A DNA stretch of 6,245 nt from a bacterium (lineage in GTDB: Bacteria > CSSED10-310 > JAJRTK01): positions 1 through 6,245 of the forward strand of contig JAJRTK010000199.1 of assembly GCA_024278345.1 (NCBI GenBank). The letters are read 5' to 3'. Under the pieces are notes generated by a model. The model was not told where the DNA came from, made no database searches, and saw only the letters and a program-made list of their open reading frames with translations. Made by a program: the position numbers and the translations under genes. How positions within the stretch are numbered: position 1 is the stretch's first letter; each line of letters starts with the position of its first letter. This document shows positions 1 through 5,837 of this stretch, in pieces.

Positions 1-38
1 CCCTTCCCGGGCTTGAGACACCTACGAAAACCTATACG

Positions 39-3000
39 ATGGGTCGCGACATGACGTCCGAAAGCGGCACCCCCCGAGAGGGCCGCCCGTGGACTCTCCT
101 GCTCGGACCCGGCGTACGCCTGGAGGCGGCCTTCCCGCTCTTCCAGGGACTCTTGACGGTCCCCACGACGGACGACCCCGCGACGGGGAACACCTACCTC
201 GAGCAGCTGGAGGACCTGGGCGCGCTAATTTGCGAGTTCCCGGAATCCGGCAGGCTGCTGCTGGATGCGGACTGTATTCCGCTGGAAGACGTGGGCCTCG
301 TGCGACGCTTCCAGGGCGGCCACCCGAGCTGGGAGCTGCACCTGGTCGGCAGCGACCCCGGCCGAGCCGCGGCCCGCGCGCTGCGTCAGCTGCCCGGCAG
401 CCGCTGGTGGCCGGCACCGCTGGAGGTCGAGAGCCTGTACAGCCTGGCGACCCTGGACGTGGGCGGCGCGCCGCCCCGCGAGGACCCCACCGCGGCAGCC
501 GAAGCGGCCGACGAGGGCCCCGACCCCAGATCCGAGGCCGGACCGCGGAGCGCGCAGCGCGGCGACTCCTCACTCCTGGCGCGGGTGGAGGCGCCGTCGC
601 GGGAAGAGGTGGCCGACGCGCTCTCCGGCACGTATTGCCGCTGCACGGGCTACGAGCAGGTCTTTGCGGCCGTGGAGCTGGCCCGGAGGCGGATGGCGGA
701 TCCGGAGTTCACCTGCGAGCTGGCGCCTGAATTCCGGAAGGAGCTGAGGCATATCGGCAGCGTGAGGCCGAAGGTGGATGGCCCGCGGCTGGCTCGTGGG
801 GAGAAGGCCTACGTGGAAGACATGGTCCAGCCTGGCAGTTGTCACATGGCCATGCTCCGGAGTCCCCACGCCCACGCCTACATCCGGCGCATCGACGCCG
901 AGGCGGCTCGGGCCATGCCCGGCGTTCTCCTGGTGTTGACCCACGAAAACTGCCCCGATGTCTACTACAACCAGGCGGGCCAGGGATTCCCCGAGCCATC
1001 GCCGTATGACCGGAGGATGTTCGGGCAAAAGGTGCGTCACGTGGGGGACCGCGTGGCGGCGGTGGTGGCCGAGACGCCGGAGATCGCCCGGGCGGCGCTG
1101 GAAAAGATCGCGGTGGAATACGAGGTGCTGCCGCCGGTCCTCACCGTCGATGAAGCGGCGGCGCCGGGCGCGCCGATCCTGCACGACAGCGTGGTGGAAT
1201 ACGTGGTGGGCGCCCCGGAAGACCTGGACAACAGCGGCGCCGATCCCCGGGACGGCAAGGTCATCTACCAGTTCCCCATCCACGGGGATCCTCGTCGGAA
1301 CATCGCCGCGGCGGTGAGCGGGGGCATCGGGGATTTGGAGGCCGGCTTCCGGGAAGCCGACCTGGTCATGGAGCGTGAATACCAGACCGGCCGCATCCAA
1401 TGCACTCCGCTGGAGCCCCACGTCTCCTATGCGCGCCTGGAAGGAGGGCGCCTGGTCATCCACGCGTCCACGCAGGTGCCGTGGCACCTCAGGCGCATCG
1501 TGGCCCGGGTGCTGGGGATCGGCGAAAACAAGATCCGAGTCATCAAGGAGCGCGTGGGCGGCGGATTCGGAGCGAAGCAGGACATCGTCATGGACGAGGT
1601 CGTGGCGTATGCCGCCTGGACCACGGGCCGGCCGGTCTTTTTCCGGTTCACCCGGGAAGAGGAATTCATCGCGTCGCGCACCCGGCACCCCCACAAGATC
1701 CGGGTCAAACTGGGAGCGAAGCGGGACGGCAAACTGACGGCCATGTACATGAACGTCAAGGCCAATACCGGGCCGTACGGCGCCCACTGCCTCACCGTCC
1801 CCATGAACTCGTGCGGCAAGACCCTGCCTCTTTTCCTTTGCGACAACGTGAAGTTCGATGTCACCTCCTACTACACCAACATCTCGCCCACCGGGGCGTA
1901 CCAGGGTTACGGGGCGCCCCAGGGCTCCTTCGCGGTGCAGATGTGCGTGGCCGAGCTGGCCGACGCGCTGGGGATCGATCACCTGGAGATGCTGGAAAAG
2001 AACCGCGTGGACGATGGGACCATGCTGGAGATCCTCCGCTGCCTGGGCGAAGGGCGGGAGGGCAAGGCGGAGCGGATTTCGAGCTGTGGCCTGGGGCCGG
2101 CGCTGGAAAAGGGATCCAAGCTCATGAGCTGGGGCGTCAAGGAGCCGGCGCCGGAACCGGAGATCCGCATCGGCCAGGGCGTCGCCACGGTGCAGCAGGG
2201 GTCGGGCCTGCCGGGCCTCGATTCGGCGAACGCCTCCATCACGCTCCTGAGCGACGGATCGTTCATGCTCCTGAGCGGCGGCGCCGACATCGGGACCGGT
2301 CTCGATACGGTGACCACGAAAATGGCGGCGGAAGTCCTCTGCGTGCCCATGGAACGGGTTTCGGTCATCTCGGCCGACACCGACGTGACGCCGTTCGACG
2401 TGGGCGCCTACGCCTCCAGCGGAACCTTCTTCTCCGGCAGCGCCGCACTCAACGCAGCCCGGGACCTGGAACGGCAGATCCGGGAGGTGGCGGCCCAGCT
2501 CATGGGCGAATCCGCGGAGAACCTGGCCCTGGTCTATCCCGGCCTGATCCGCGGCAAGAAGGGGGAAATCCCCCTGGAAGAGGTGGCGAGGCACGCGGAA
2601 AAGGGCGACGGCTGCGGGCAGCTCATGGGCTTCGGTCGCTTCACGACCGACAAGGCCGCGTTTCCCTACGGCGCCCATTTCTGCCAGGTAGCCGTGGATA
2701 CCCGGACCGGAGAGGTGCAGATCCAGAAATACTACGCGCTCCAGGATTGTGGAACCCCCATCAACCCGGAACTCGCACTGGGCCAGATCTACGGGGGCGC
2801 CCTCAAGACCATCGGCCACTCGCTGTACGAAGACCTGGTCCTGGACGAAAAGGGTGTCCCCCTGAACCCGACCCTCCGGGACTACGCCGTCCCCATGATC
2901 GGCGACCTCCCGGCGGACTTCCGCGCCGAGCTCATCGACGTCCACGACCCTCACGGCCCGTTCGGAAGCAAGTCCATCGCGGAAATCTCCTGCAATGGAG

Positions 3001-3143
3001 CCGCGCCGGCCATCGCCGCCGCCATCCACGATGCCGTGGGCGTCTGGATCCGGAGCTGGCCGTTCACGCCGGAGAAGATCCTCCGGGCCCTGGGGAAGCT
3101 TCCCGACGACAACCCGAAATGGGAAACAACGGAAGCCACATAA
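39..3143 (+). CDS. Xanthine dehydrogenase/aldehyde oxidoreductase family molybdopterin-binding subunit with atypical N-terminus (possibly 5'-partial)
   Basis: This protein of 1034 residues from ATG 39 belongs to the molybdenum hydroxylases, which hydroxylate N-heterocycles or oxidise aldehydes at a Mo-molybdopterin centre. Residues 240-370 look like the a/b hammerhead domain; about 430-990 form the two cofactor-binding domains. Visible motifs are VGGGFGAKQD (506-515), GAYQGYGAPQG (619-629), DIGTGLDTVTTK (750-761) and GSKSIAEIS (976-984), whose E982 matches the catalytic base glutamate. CRCTGY (200-205) is the tail of the second [2Fe-2S] domain, but the rest of the iron-sulfur module is absent. 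Residues 15-137 instead resemble a diverged receiver domain, followed by an Ala/Asp/Glu/Pro/Arg-rich linker (about 143-178). Substrate cannot be told. No FAD subunit is nearby. The start is doubtful: no clear ribosome site precedes 39 or the ATG at 51, and the frame stays open to base 3, so the true start may lie upstream. Family call sure; N-terminal interpretation inferred. Confidence 0.9.
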   Translation: MGRDMTSESGTPREGRPWTLLLGPGVRLEAAFPLFQGLLTVPTTDDPATGNTYLEQLEDLGALICEFPESGRLLLDADCIPLEDVGLVRRFQGGHPSWELHLVGSDPGRAAARALRQLPGSRWWPAPLEVESLYSLATLDVGGAPPREDPTAAAEAADEGPDPRSEAGPRSAQRGDSSLLARVEAPSREEVADALSGTYCRCTGYEQVFAAVELARRRMADPEFTCELAPEFRKELRHIGSVRPKVDGPRLARGEKAYVEDMVQPGSCHMAMLRSPHAHAYIRRIDAEAARAMPGVLLVLTHENCPDVYYNQAGQGFPEPSPYDRRMFGQKVRHVGDRVAAVVAETPEIARAALEKIAVEYEVLPPVLTVDEAAAPGAPILHDSVVEYVVGAPEDLDNSGADPRDGKVIYQFPIHGDPRRNIAAAVSGGIGDLEAGFREADLVMEREYQTGRIQCTPLEPHVSYARLEGGRLVIHASTQVPWHLRRIVARVLGIGENKIRVIKERVGGGFGAKQDIVMDEVVAYAAWTTGRPVFFRFTREEEFIASRTRHPHKIRVKLGAKRDGKLTAMYMNVKANTGPYGAHCLTVPMNSCGKTLPLFLCDNVKFDVTSYYTNISPTGAYQGYGAPQGSFAVQMCVAELADALGIDHLEMLEKNRVDDGTMLEILRCLGEGREGKAERISSCGLGPALEKGSKLMSWGVKEPAPEPEIRIGQGVATVQQGSGLPGLDSANASITLLSDGSFMLLSGGADIGTGLDTVTTKMAAEVLCVPMERVSVISADTDVTPFDVGAYASSGTFFSGSAALNAARDLERQIREVAAQLMGESAENLALVYPGLIRGKKGEIPLEEVARHAEKGDGCGQLMGFGRFTTDKAAFPYGAHFCQVAVDTRTGEVQIQKYYALQDCGTPINPELALGQIYGGALKTIGHSLYEDLVLDEKGVPLNPTLRDYAVPMIGDLPADFRAELIDVHDPHGPFGSKSIAEISCNGAAPAIAAAIHDAVGVWIRSWPFTPEKILRALGKLPDDNPKWETTEAT

Positions 3144-3189
3144 AGCGGGCCGCCGGAAATCGAGACCCGAATAGAGTCCCCGGATCGCT

Positions 3190-3227
3190 GCCGCGCTGAG
3201 CGCGGCCGCGCCTGAGGCCAAGTTTTT
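3190..3227 (+). terminator. Possible rho-independent terminator of the molybdoenzyme gene
   Basis: A perfect 7-bp GC stem with a TGA loop (GCCGCGC at 3190-3196, GCGCGGC at 3200-3206) starts 46 bases after the stop codon. It overlaps a second short GGCC/GGCC pairing (3204-3207 with 3216-3219) followed by AAGTTTTT (3220-3227). The arrangement suits termination, but the first stem is separated from the T run and the second stem is only 4 bp, so it may be just one more of the palindromes in this region. Confidence 0.4.
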
Positions 3228-3268
3228 CCCCCGGCGGCGGGTCACGCCGCGCGTTACTCGAAGGTCGT

Positions 3269-3311
3269 CCGGGGATTCCATCCCCGGTCCCCTGGCAGGG
3301 CTTTGCCCCGC
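3269..3311. repeat. Two adjacent small hairpins at 26-bp spacing
   Basis: The first hairpin has arms CCGGGGAT (3269-3276) and ATCCCCGG (3280-3287) with loop TCC. The second has arms 3295-3301 and 3305-3311 with loop TTT and one A-C mismatch. Their left arms start exactly 26 bases apart. Stem length, three-base loop and period match the hairpin run at 3405-3501, so I take both as parts of one repeat family. They lie downstream of a gene and contain no plausible ORF. Confidence 0.55.
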
Positions 3312-3336
3312 ACTCACCAGGGAGCGTGCTCAACTT

Positions 3337-3360
3337 CCCGTTGCAACAAAGGGCAACGGG
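3337..3360. repeat. Hairpin with CCCGTTGC/GCAACGGG arms
   Basis: Perfect 8-bp arms (3337-3344 and 3353-3360) enclose an 8-base loop. The right arm is part of an 11-bp sequence (3351-3361) that recurs at 3558-3568, on the far side of the large inverted repeat. The left arm can therefore pair either locally or with 3560-3567. Confidence 0.6.
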
Positions 3361-3568
3361 ACTCGGTCATGGTACCGGCCACGGTTCAGATTTCAGACGC
3401 CGCCCCGGGGCTTCCAGCCCTGGAACCCGGCGGAGGCTCCGCCTCCGGACCTCCGATGGGAGCGCCGCTCCCAGACCCACGCCAGGGAGCCAGCTCCCTG
3501 GGCCCCTCTTTGTGCGCTGCGTGCTTTTTTCGGGTGGCCGGTACCATGACCGAGGCCGGGCAACGGGA
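3351..3568. mobile_element. MITE-like foldback element: 21-bp inverted repeats flanked by an 11-bp direct repeat
   Basis: The sequence at 3362-3382 is the exact reverse complement of 3534-3554 (21 of 21 bases; each arm contains GGTACC). The 11-mer GGGCAACGGGA lies directly before the left arm (3351-3361) and again at 3558-3568, three bases after the right arm. Terminal inverted repeats inside short direct repeats, with about 196 bp between the direct repeats and no transposase, are what is expected of a non-autonomous miniature transposable element. The interior (3383-3533) holds four tandem hairpins and a T6 run (3525-3530). The caveats are the three extra bases on the right side and the fact that part of the direct repeat also forms a local hairpin. 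A structured RNA is the main alternative. Confidence 0.5.
3405..3501. repeat. Array of four hairpins with about 26-bp period
   Basis: Four palindromes follow each other. First, 3405-3412 with 3416-3423: loop TCC, one G-T pair. Second, CGGAGGC 3431-3437 with 3441-3447: loop TCC. Third, TGGGAGC 3457-3463 with 3467-3473: loop GCC. Fourth, CCAGGGAG 3482-3489 with CTCCCTGG 3494-3501. Left arms begin at 3405, 3431, 3457 and 3482. The spacers are 7-9 bases and share an ACC(C/T) core (AACCCGG, GACCTCCGA, GACCCACG). Stem sequences differ between units while pairing is kept, so this is conserved structure rather than a simple tandem repeat. It is not a CRISPR array, because units are too short and not identical. 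Confidence 0.65.
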
Positions 3569-3832
3569 TCCCAGCCCACATTGATGTACGGCGGTGGGCC
3601 TCGCTTATGCTCGGCATCTCGCTGCGCTCGGCACTCCGTCTTTTTTCTTTGGTCACATGTCCCGTATTGCGTGAATGCCCGGCACAGCGCCAGGACCTGG
3701 AGTCCCCTCCGCCGACCACCGATGACCGGTGCTATTTTTTTAGGAATGGTCCCAGGTATCGTATTTTTGGGGTCCTTTCTCGCCCACGCTCCCCTGAAAA
3801 CCAGAAAAACTGAAAAAACATCCAAAGAATAC
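3568..3832. other. Gene-free stretch between the foldback element and the hsp20 promoter
   Basis: I see no supportable gene here. The contents are a 6-bp stem (GCCCAC 3574-3579 with GTGGGC 3594-3599), an imperfect tandem repeat at 3600-3634, several T or A runs (around 3641, 3735, 3763 and 3814), and a gradual drop in GC toward the promoter at 3833. Confidence 0.5.
3600..3634. repeat. Imperfect 17-18 bp tandem duplication
   Basis: CTCGCTTATGCTCGGCAT (3600-3617) is followed directly by CTCGCTGCGCTCGGCAC (3618-3634). The copies differ by a one-base gap and a few substitutions. A pyrimidine-rich run follows. It has no coding context and its function is unknown. Confidence 0.5.
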
Positions 3833-3865
3833 TTGACAACCAGTCGCTCACATCTTATCTATATA
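3833..3865 (+). promoter_or_regulatory. Probable promoter of hsp20
   Basis: A perfect TTGACA (3833-3838) is followed after 17 bases by TATCTA (3856-3861), which overlaps TATATA (3860-3865, spacer 21). The AT-rich -10 area stands out from the GC-rich surroundings. This looks like a housekeeping-sigma promoter. The preceding C makes CTTGAC, close to the -35 of heat-shock sigma factors, but the expected C-rich -10 is not evident. No CIRCE (HrcA) inverted repeat is seen. It would give a leader of roughly 155-165 bases before hsp20. Confidence 0.6.
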
Positions 3866-3882
3866 GGTGAGGAAGGAAACCA

Positions 3883-3897
3883 ATGCTTTCAATCTAG
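3883..3897 (+). other. Minimal upstream ORF (M-L-S-I-stop) in the hsp20 leader
   Basis: GGAAGG (3871-3876) stands six bases before ATG 3883, a good initiation signal, but the frame ends at TAG 3895-3897 after four codons. This frame is the same as that of hsp20 and is open from 3898 through the end of hsp20. It may be a regulatory mini-ORF, a decayed original start, or chance. Confidence 0.3.
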
Positions 3898-3989
3898 ATT
3901 TCGCCGCGTCCATACGAAGCGCAGGGCCTTATGGCACGAATCAACGCTTCCGGGCGACAAACGGCGATCAGCTCAACATCCCATGACAC

Positions 3990-4007
3990 CGGCTCCCGAA
4001 GGAGCCG
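3990..4007 (+). promoter_or_regulatory. Leader hairpin containing a Shine-Dalgarno sequence upstream of hsp20
   Basis: Perfect 7-bp arms CGGCTCC (3990-3996) and GGAGCCG (4001-4007) close a CGAA loop. AAGGAG (3999-4004), the ribosome site that would serve the ATG at 4015, sits half in the loop and half in the stem. Small heat-shock genes often have RNA thermometers that hide the ribosome site. Here a second, apparently free AAGGAG (4018-4023) serves ATG 4030, so masking would affect only the longer start. Confidence 0.4.
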
Positions 4008-4029
4008 ATCCACAATGAAGGAGAAGGAT

Positions 4030-4467
4030 ATGTTGACCCGATGGAATCCCTATCGAGAATTTGCACTGCTCCAGGAAGACGCCAATCGCCTTTTCGACAT
4101 TTTCACCCGACGAGGCAGCGGTACCACGCCCATGACCGGCTGGAATCCCGCAGTCGATATCTTGGAAGACGAAGACGCCTACACCATCACGGCGGAGCTT
4201 CCAGGACTGGACAAGGATGATGTGGAAATCCACCTAGAAAACCGCACCTTGACCATCCAAGGTGAAAGGGCGCGGGAAAAAGAAGTGAAAGAGGAATCCT
4301 ACCACCTGACGGAGCGCTTCTTCGGCAGGTTCTCCCGCTCCTTCACGCTCCCCTCCAGCATCAATCAGTCGAAGATCGCGGCAAACTTCAAGGAAGGTGT
4401 CCTCCAGATCACGCTTCCCAAGATGGAAGAAGTGAAGCCGAAGCTCATCGAGGTGAAGTGCGGCTGA
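4030..4467 (+). CDS. Small heat-shock protein, Hsp20/alpha-crystallin family
   Basis: This is an ATP-independent holdase chaperone of the cytoplasm that keeps unfolding proteins soluble for later refolding by DnaK/ClpB. The 145-residue product has the usual length. Its N-terminus MLTRWNPYREF (1-11) is typical of bacterial class A proteins. The alpha-crystallin domain runs from about 38 to 132, with AELPGLDKDDVEI (55-67), ERFFGRFSRSFTLP (95-108) and the signature AANFKEGVLQITLP (117-130). A C-terminal I-E-V (140-142) matches the IXI motif that docks on neighbouring subunits. I chose ATG 4030 because AAGGAG (4018-4023) lies six bases upstream and the N-terminus fits the family. ATG 4015 would add MKEKD; the ATG at 3931 lacks a ribosome site and adds an unlikely Ser/Arg-rich leader. 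It stands alone behind its own promoter, convergent with the HPF-type gene. Confidence 0.95.
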   Translation: MLTRWNPYREFALLQEDANRLFDIFTRRGSGTTPMTGWNPAVDILEDEDAYTITAELPGLDKDDVEIHLENRTLTIQGERAREKEVKEESYHLTERFFGRFSRSFTLPSSINQSKIAANFKEGVLQITLPKMEEVKPKLIEVKCG

Positions 4468-4603
4468 GCTTTTTGCACGGGCCGGTCCCGCGGGCAGCCG
4501 ACGGTGAGTGTCCGGTTTTCGGGCATCGGTGGTGACCGGGGCCCAGCGGAGCGAAAGCTGGAAGAACAGGACCGGTGGCCACCGTCGCCGCCGTACAGAT
4601 CTT

Positions 4604-4637
4604 GGGCCAGGATGCATGCATCCTGGCCCTTTCTCTT
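4604..4637 (+). terminator. Terminator-like 26-bp perfect palindrome between convergent genes
   Basis: Bases 4604-4629 form a perfect palindrome: left half GGGCCAGGATGCA, right half its reverse complement. It is followed by TTTCTCTT. It lies 137 bases after the hsp20 stop and 36 bases beyond the stop of the minus-strand gene, so it could end both transcripts. Only the plus-strand side has a T-rich tail. The unpaired apex would be about four to six bases. Confidence 0.6.
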
Positions 4638-4664
4638 GTGGATAGCTGAAACCCTTTCCGCGGG

Positions 4665-5213
4665 TCAGGCGACTGGATGGAGACTCGTGGCCTGGGGTCC
4701 TCGGTCTCCCGGCCCTTCCGAGAAGCGGGCCATTGTGCCGATTTCGAGTTTATCGAAACTTCCCGTGGCAACGCTGTTCTTGTGGAAAAAGATCTCGCGA
4801 CCATCGGGCGTCTCAAGGAAACCGTAGCCCTCATGATAGAAGAGCTGGCTTACCCGCCCCATGACGGGATCGTCGTGGCCCTTCACCTTTCGTCGGCGCT
4901 CCTCGGAATGATCCATGAGCTGGCGTTTTGCTGCCTTGAAGGCGTTTTTGACGGCAATGTAGGGATCCTCGTTCGCCTGGTTCTCCGTAGGTTCACGGTT
5001 CACGACGATCTCACGGCCGGGAACACGGAGGATAATCTTGACGTGAAACAGTTTGCCGCTTCGTTGGTGACGATGCGGAAGCTCCAGAACCACCCGACAA
5101 CCCAATATCCGGTCATAGTATCGTTTGAGAGCCTCGACCTTTTGCCGAATCCTCTCCTCGACGAACTCTGAAGGCTGCATTCCGAGGAACACGACTTCAA
5201 CGGGTGTCTGCAT
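4665..5213 (-). CDS. HPF/RaiA-type ribosome hibernation factor fused to a C-terminal cold-shock domain
   Basis: This 182-residue protein has two parts. Residues 1 to about 108 form an S30AE/HPF (sigma-54 modulation) domain, including VEVVFLGMQPSEFVEERI (5-22) and the strand-helix end YIAVKNAFKAAKRQL (85-99). Such domains bind the 30S decoding centre and stop translation or protect idle ribosomes. Residues about 117-180 form a cold-shock domain: GRVSQLF (119-125), an RNP1-like EGYGFLE (128-134) and an RNP2-like IFFHKNSV (141-148), which bind single-stranded RNA. A charged hinge (HSEERRRKVKGHDD, 102-115) joins them. The start at 5213 is set by a strong ribosome site (5220-5226); the frame continues upstream and ATG 5255 would add 14 unconvincing residues. 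It is too short for the long HPF dimerisation tail, which the cold-shock domain replaces. No clear promoter was found. Confidence 0.9.
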   Translation of the reverse strand: MQTPVEVVFLGMQPSEFVEERIRQKVEALKRYYDRILGCRVVLELPHRHQRSGKLFHVKIILRVPGREIVVNREPTENQANEDPYIAVKNAFKAAKRQLMDHSEERRRKVKGHDDPVMGRVSQLFYHEGYGFLETPDGREIFFHKNSVATGSFDKLEIGTMARFSEGPGDRGPQATSLHPVA

Positions 5214-5219
5214 AGTCTT

Positions 5220-5226
5220 CTCCTCT
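5220..5226 (-). promoter_or_regulatory. Ribosome binding site AGAGGAG fixing the start of the HPF-cold-shock gene
   Basis: Read on the minus strand, AGAGGAG lies six bases before ATG 5213-5211. It settles the choice against the in-frame upstream starts at 5255 and 5474. Confidence 0.8.
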
Positions 5227-5380
5227 ATTTTCACGAACCTTTGGGGATCTTTCATCCATGCCCAACCCGGATCTCCATCCGAATCCAGACCTTGGAGCTG
5301 CTCCCGCTTCAGACAGCCATCCGCCTGTGGAACTTCGGAGGATAAAAGCACCGCACTCGAAAAGAAGGAAGGGGTCCTGC

Positions 5381-5397
5381 CGCCAGCGGAGCTGGCG
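5381..5397. repeat. Isolated palindrome upstream of the HPF-cold-shock gene
   Basis: Arms CGCCAGC (5381-5387) and GCTGGCG (5391-5397) with a three-base loop GGA. It resembles the units at 3405-3501 in stem length and loop size. It lies about 170 bases upstream of the minus-strand start, so it could be within that gene's leader or before its promoter. Confidence 0.5.
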
Positions 5398-5837
5398 TCT
5401 CTGGCCCGGGTGGATCGCAAAGTGCGGGTGCAAAACCAACGATGAACTTTAGGCCGGACGCGCTGGGATTCCATGGAAATCCTTGGGGAGAGTTTCCCGG
5501 CAGGTCAGTGTGGTGTGTCAAGGAACTTCCTACCAAAAAAAAAGTGGAAGCTCCATTCCGCTAAGCCCTGCATCGGGCCAAATCACACAATCCTCTCCAA
5601 TGGTGGTGGAGTAAAAGCATGTCCATCAAGCCAACATCCCCCCGTAAAGAGATCCAACCAGGCTCAGGGGAAAAGGGTTGCTCCTCCCTCTTACACGCCA
5701 ATCGAAAATGGAACCGCAAAGTCCCTGTTATCGGGGAACGACAGCCAGATCCAGGACTCTGTTTCAAGAGTGATCGGCTCCAGATAACCAAACTTTTGGC
5801 CCACCCACACTGACGGCGGAAGAAATCCTTCACCTGA
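5398..5837. other. Gene-free stretch, nothing recognisable
   Basis: No reading frame here encodes a recognisable protein or has a convincing ribosome site. Visible items are a small palindrome (AGGAA-C-TTCCT, 5521-5531), a run of nine or more A (about 5535-5543), and a minus-strand TTGACA (5521-5516) with no matching -10. The composition is less GC-rich than in the genes. Confidence 0.45.

Noticed and set aside
570-3317. A 915-codon minus-strand open frame opposite the molybdoenzyme gene
   Set aside because: It is a shadow of a GC-rich gene: the translation is Arg/Gly/Asp/His-rich with no recognisable domain, while the plus strand shows clear family motifs throughout.
3405-3501. Possible CRISPR array
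   Set aside because: Units are about 26 bp with non-identical palindromic parts and spacers of only 7-9 bases; no cas gene is present.
3326-4018. A 230-codon plus-strand open frame across the intergenic region
   Set aside because: It runs through the foldback element, the hairpin array and the hsp20 promoter; composition is Arg/Ser/Pro-rich and unlike any family I know.
3931-4029. N-terminal extension of Hsp20 starting at ATG 3931
   Set aside because: No ribosome site precedes it, the extra residues are Ser/Arg-rich and unlike the family, and ATG 4030 has a well-spaced AAGGAG.
4677-5171. Plus-strand open frame opposite the HPF-cold-shock gene
   Set aside because: It is antisense to well-recognised HPF and cold-shock motifs and has no ribosome site.
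5516-5521. Minus-strand TTGACA as promoter of the HPF-cold-shock gene
   Set aside because: No -10-like sequence occurs at 15-19 bases downstream, and it is about 300 bases from the start codon.
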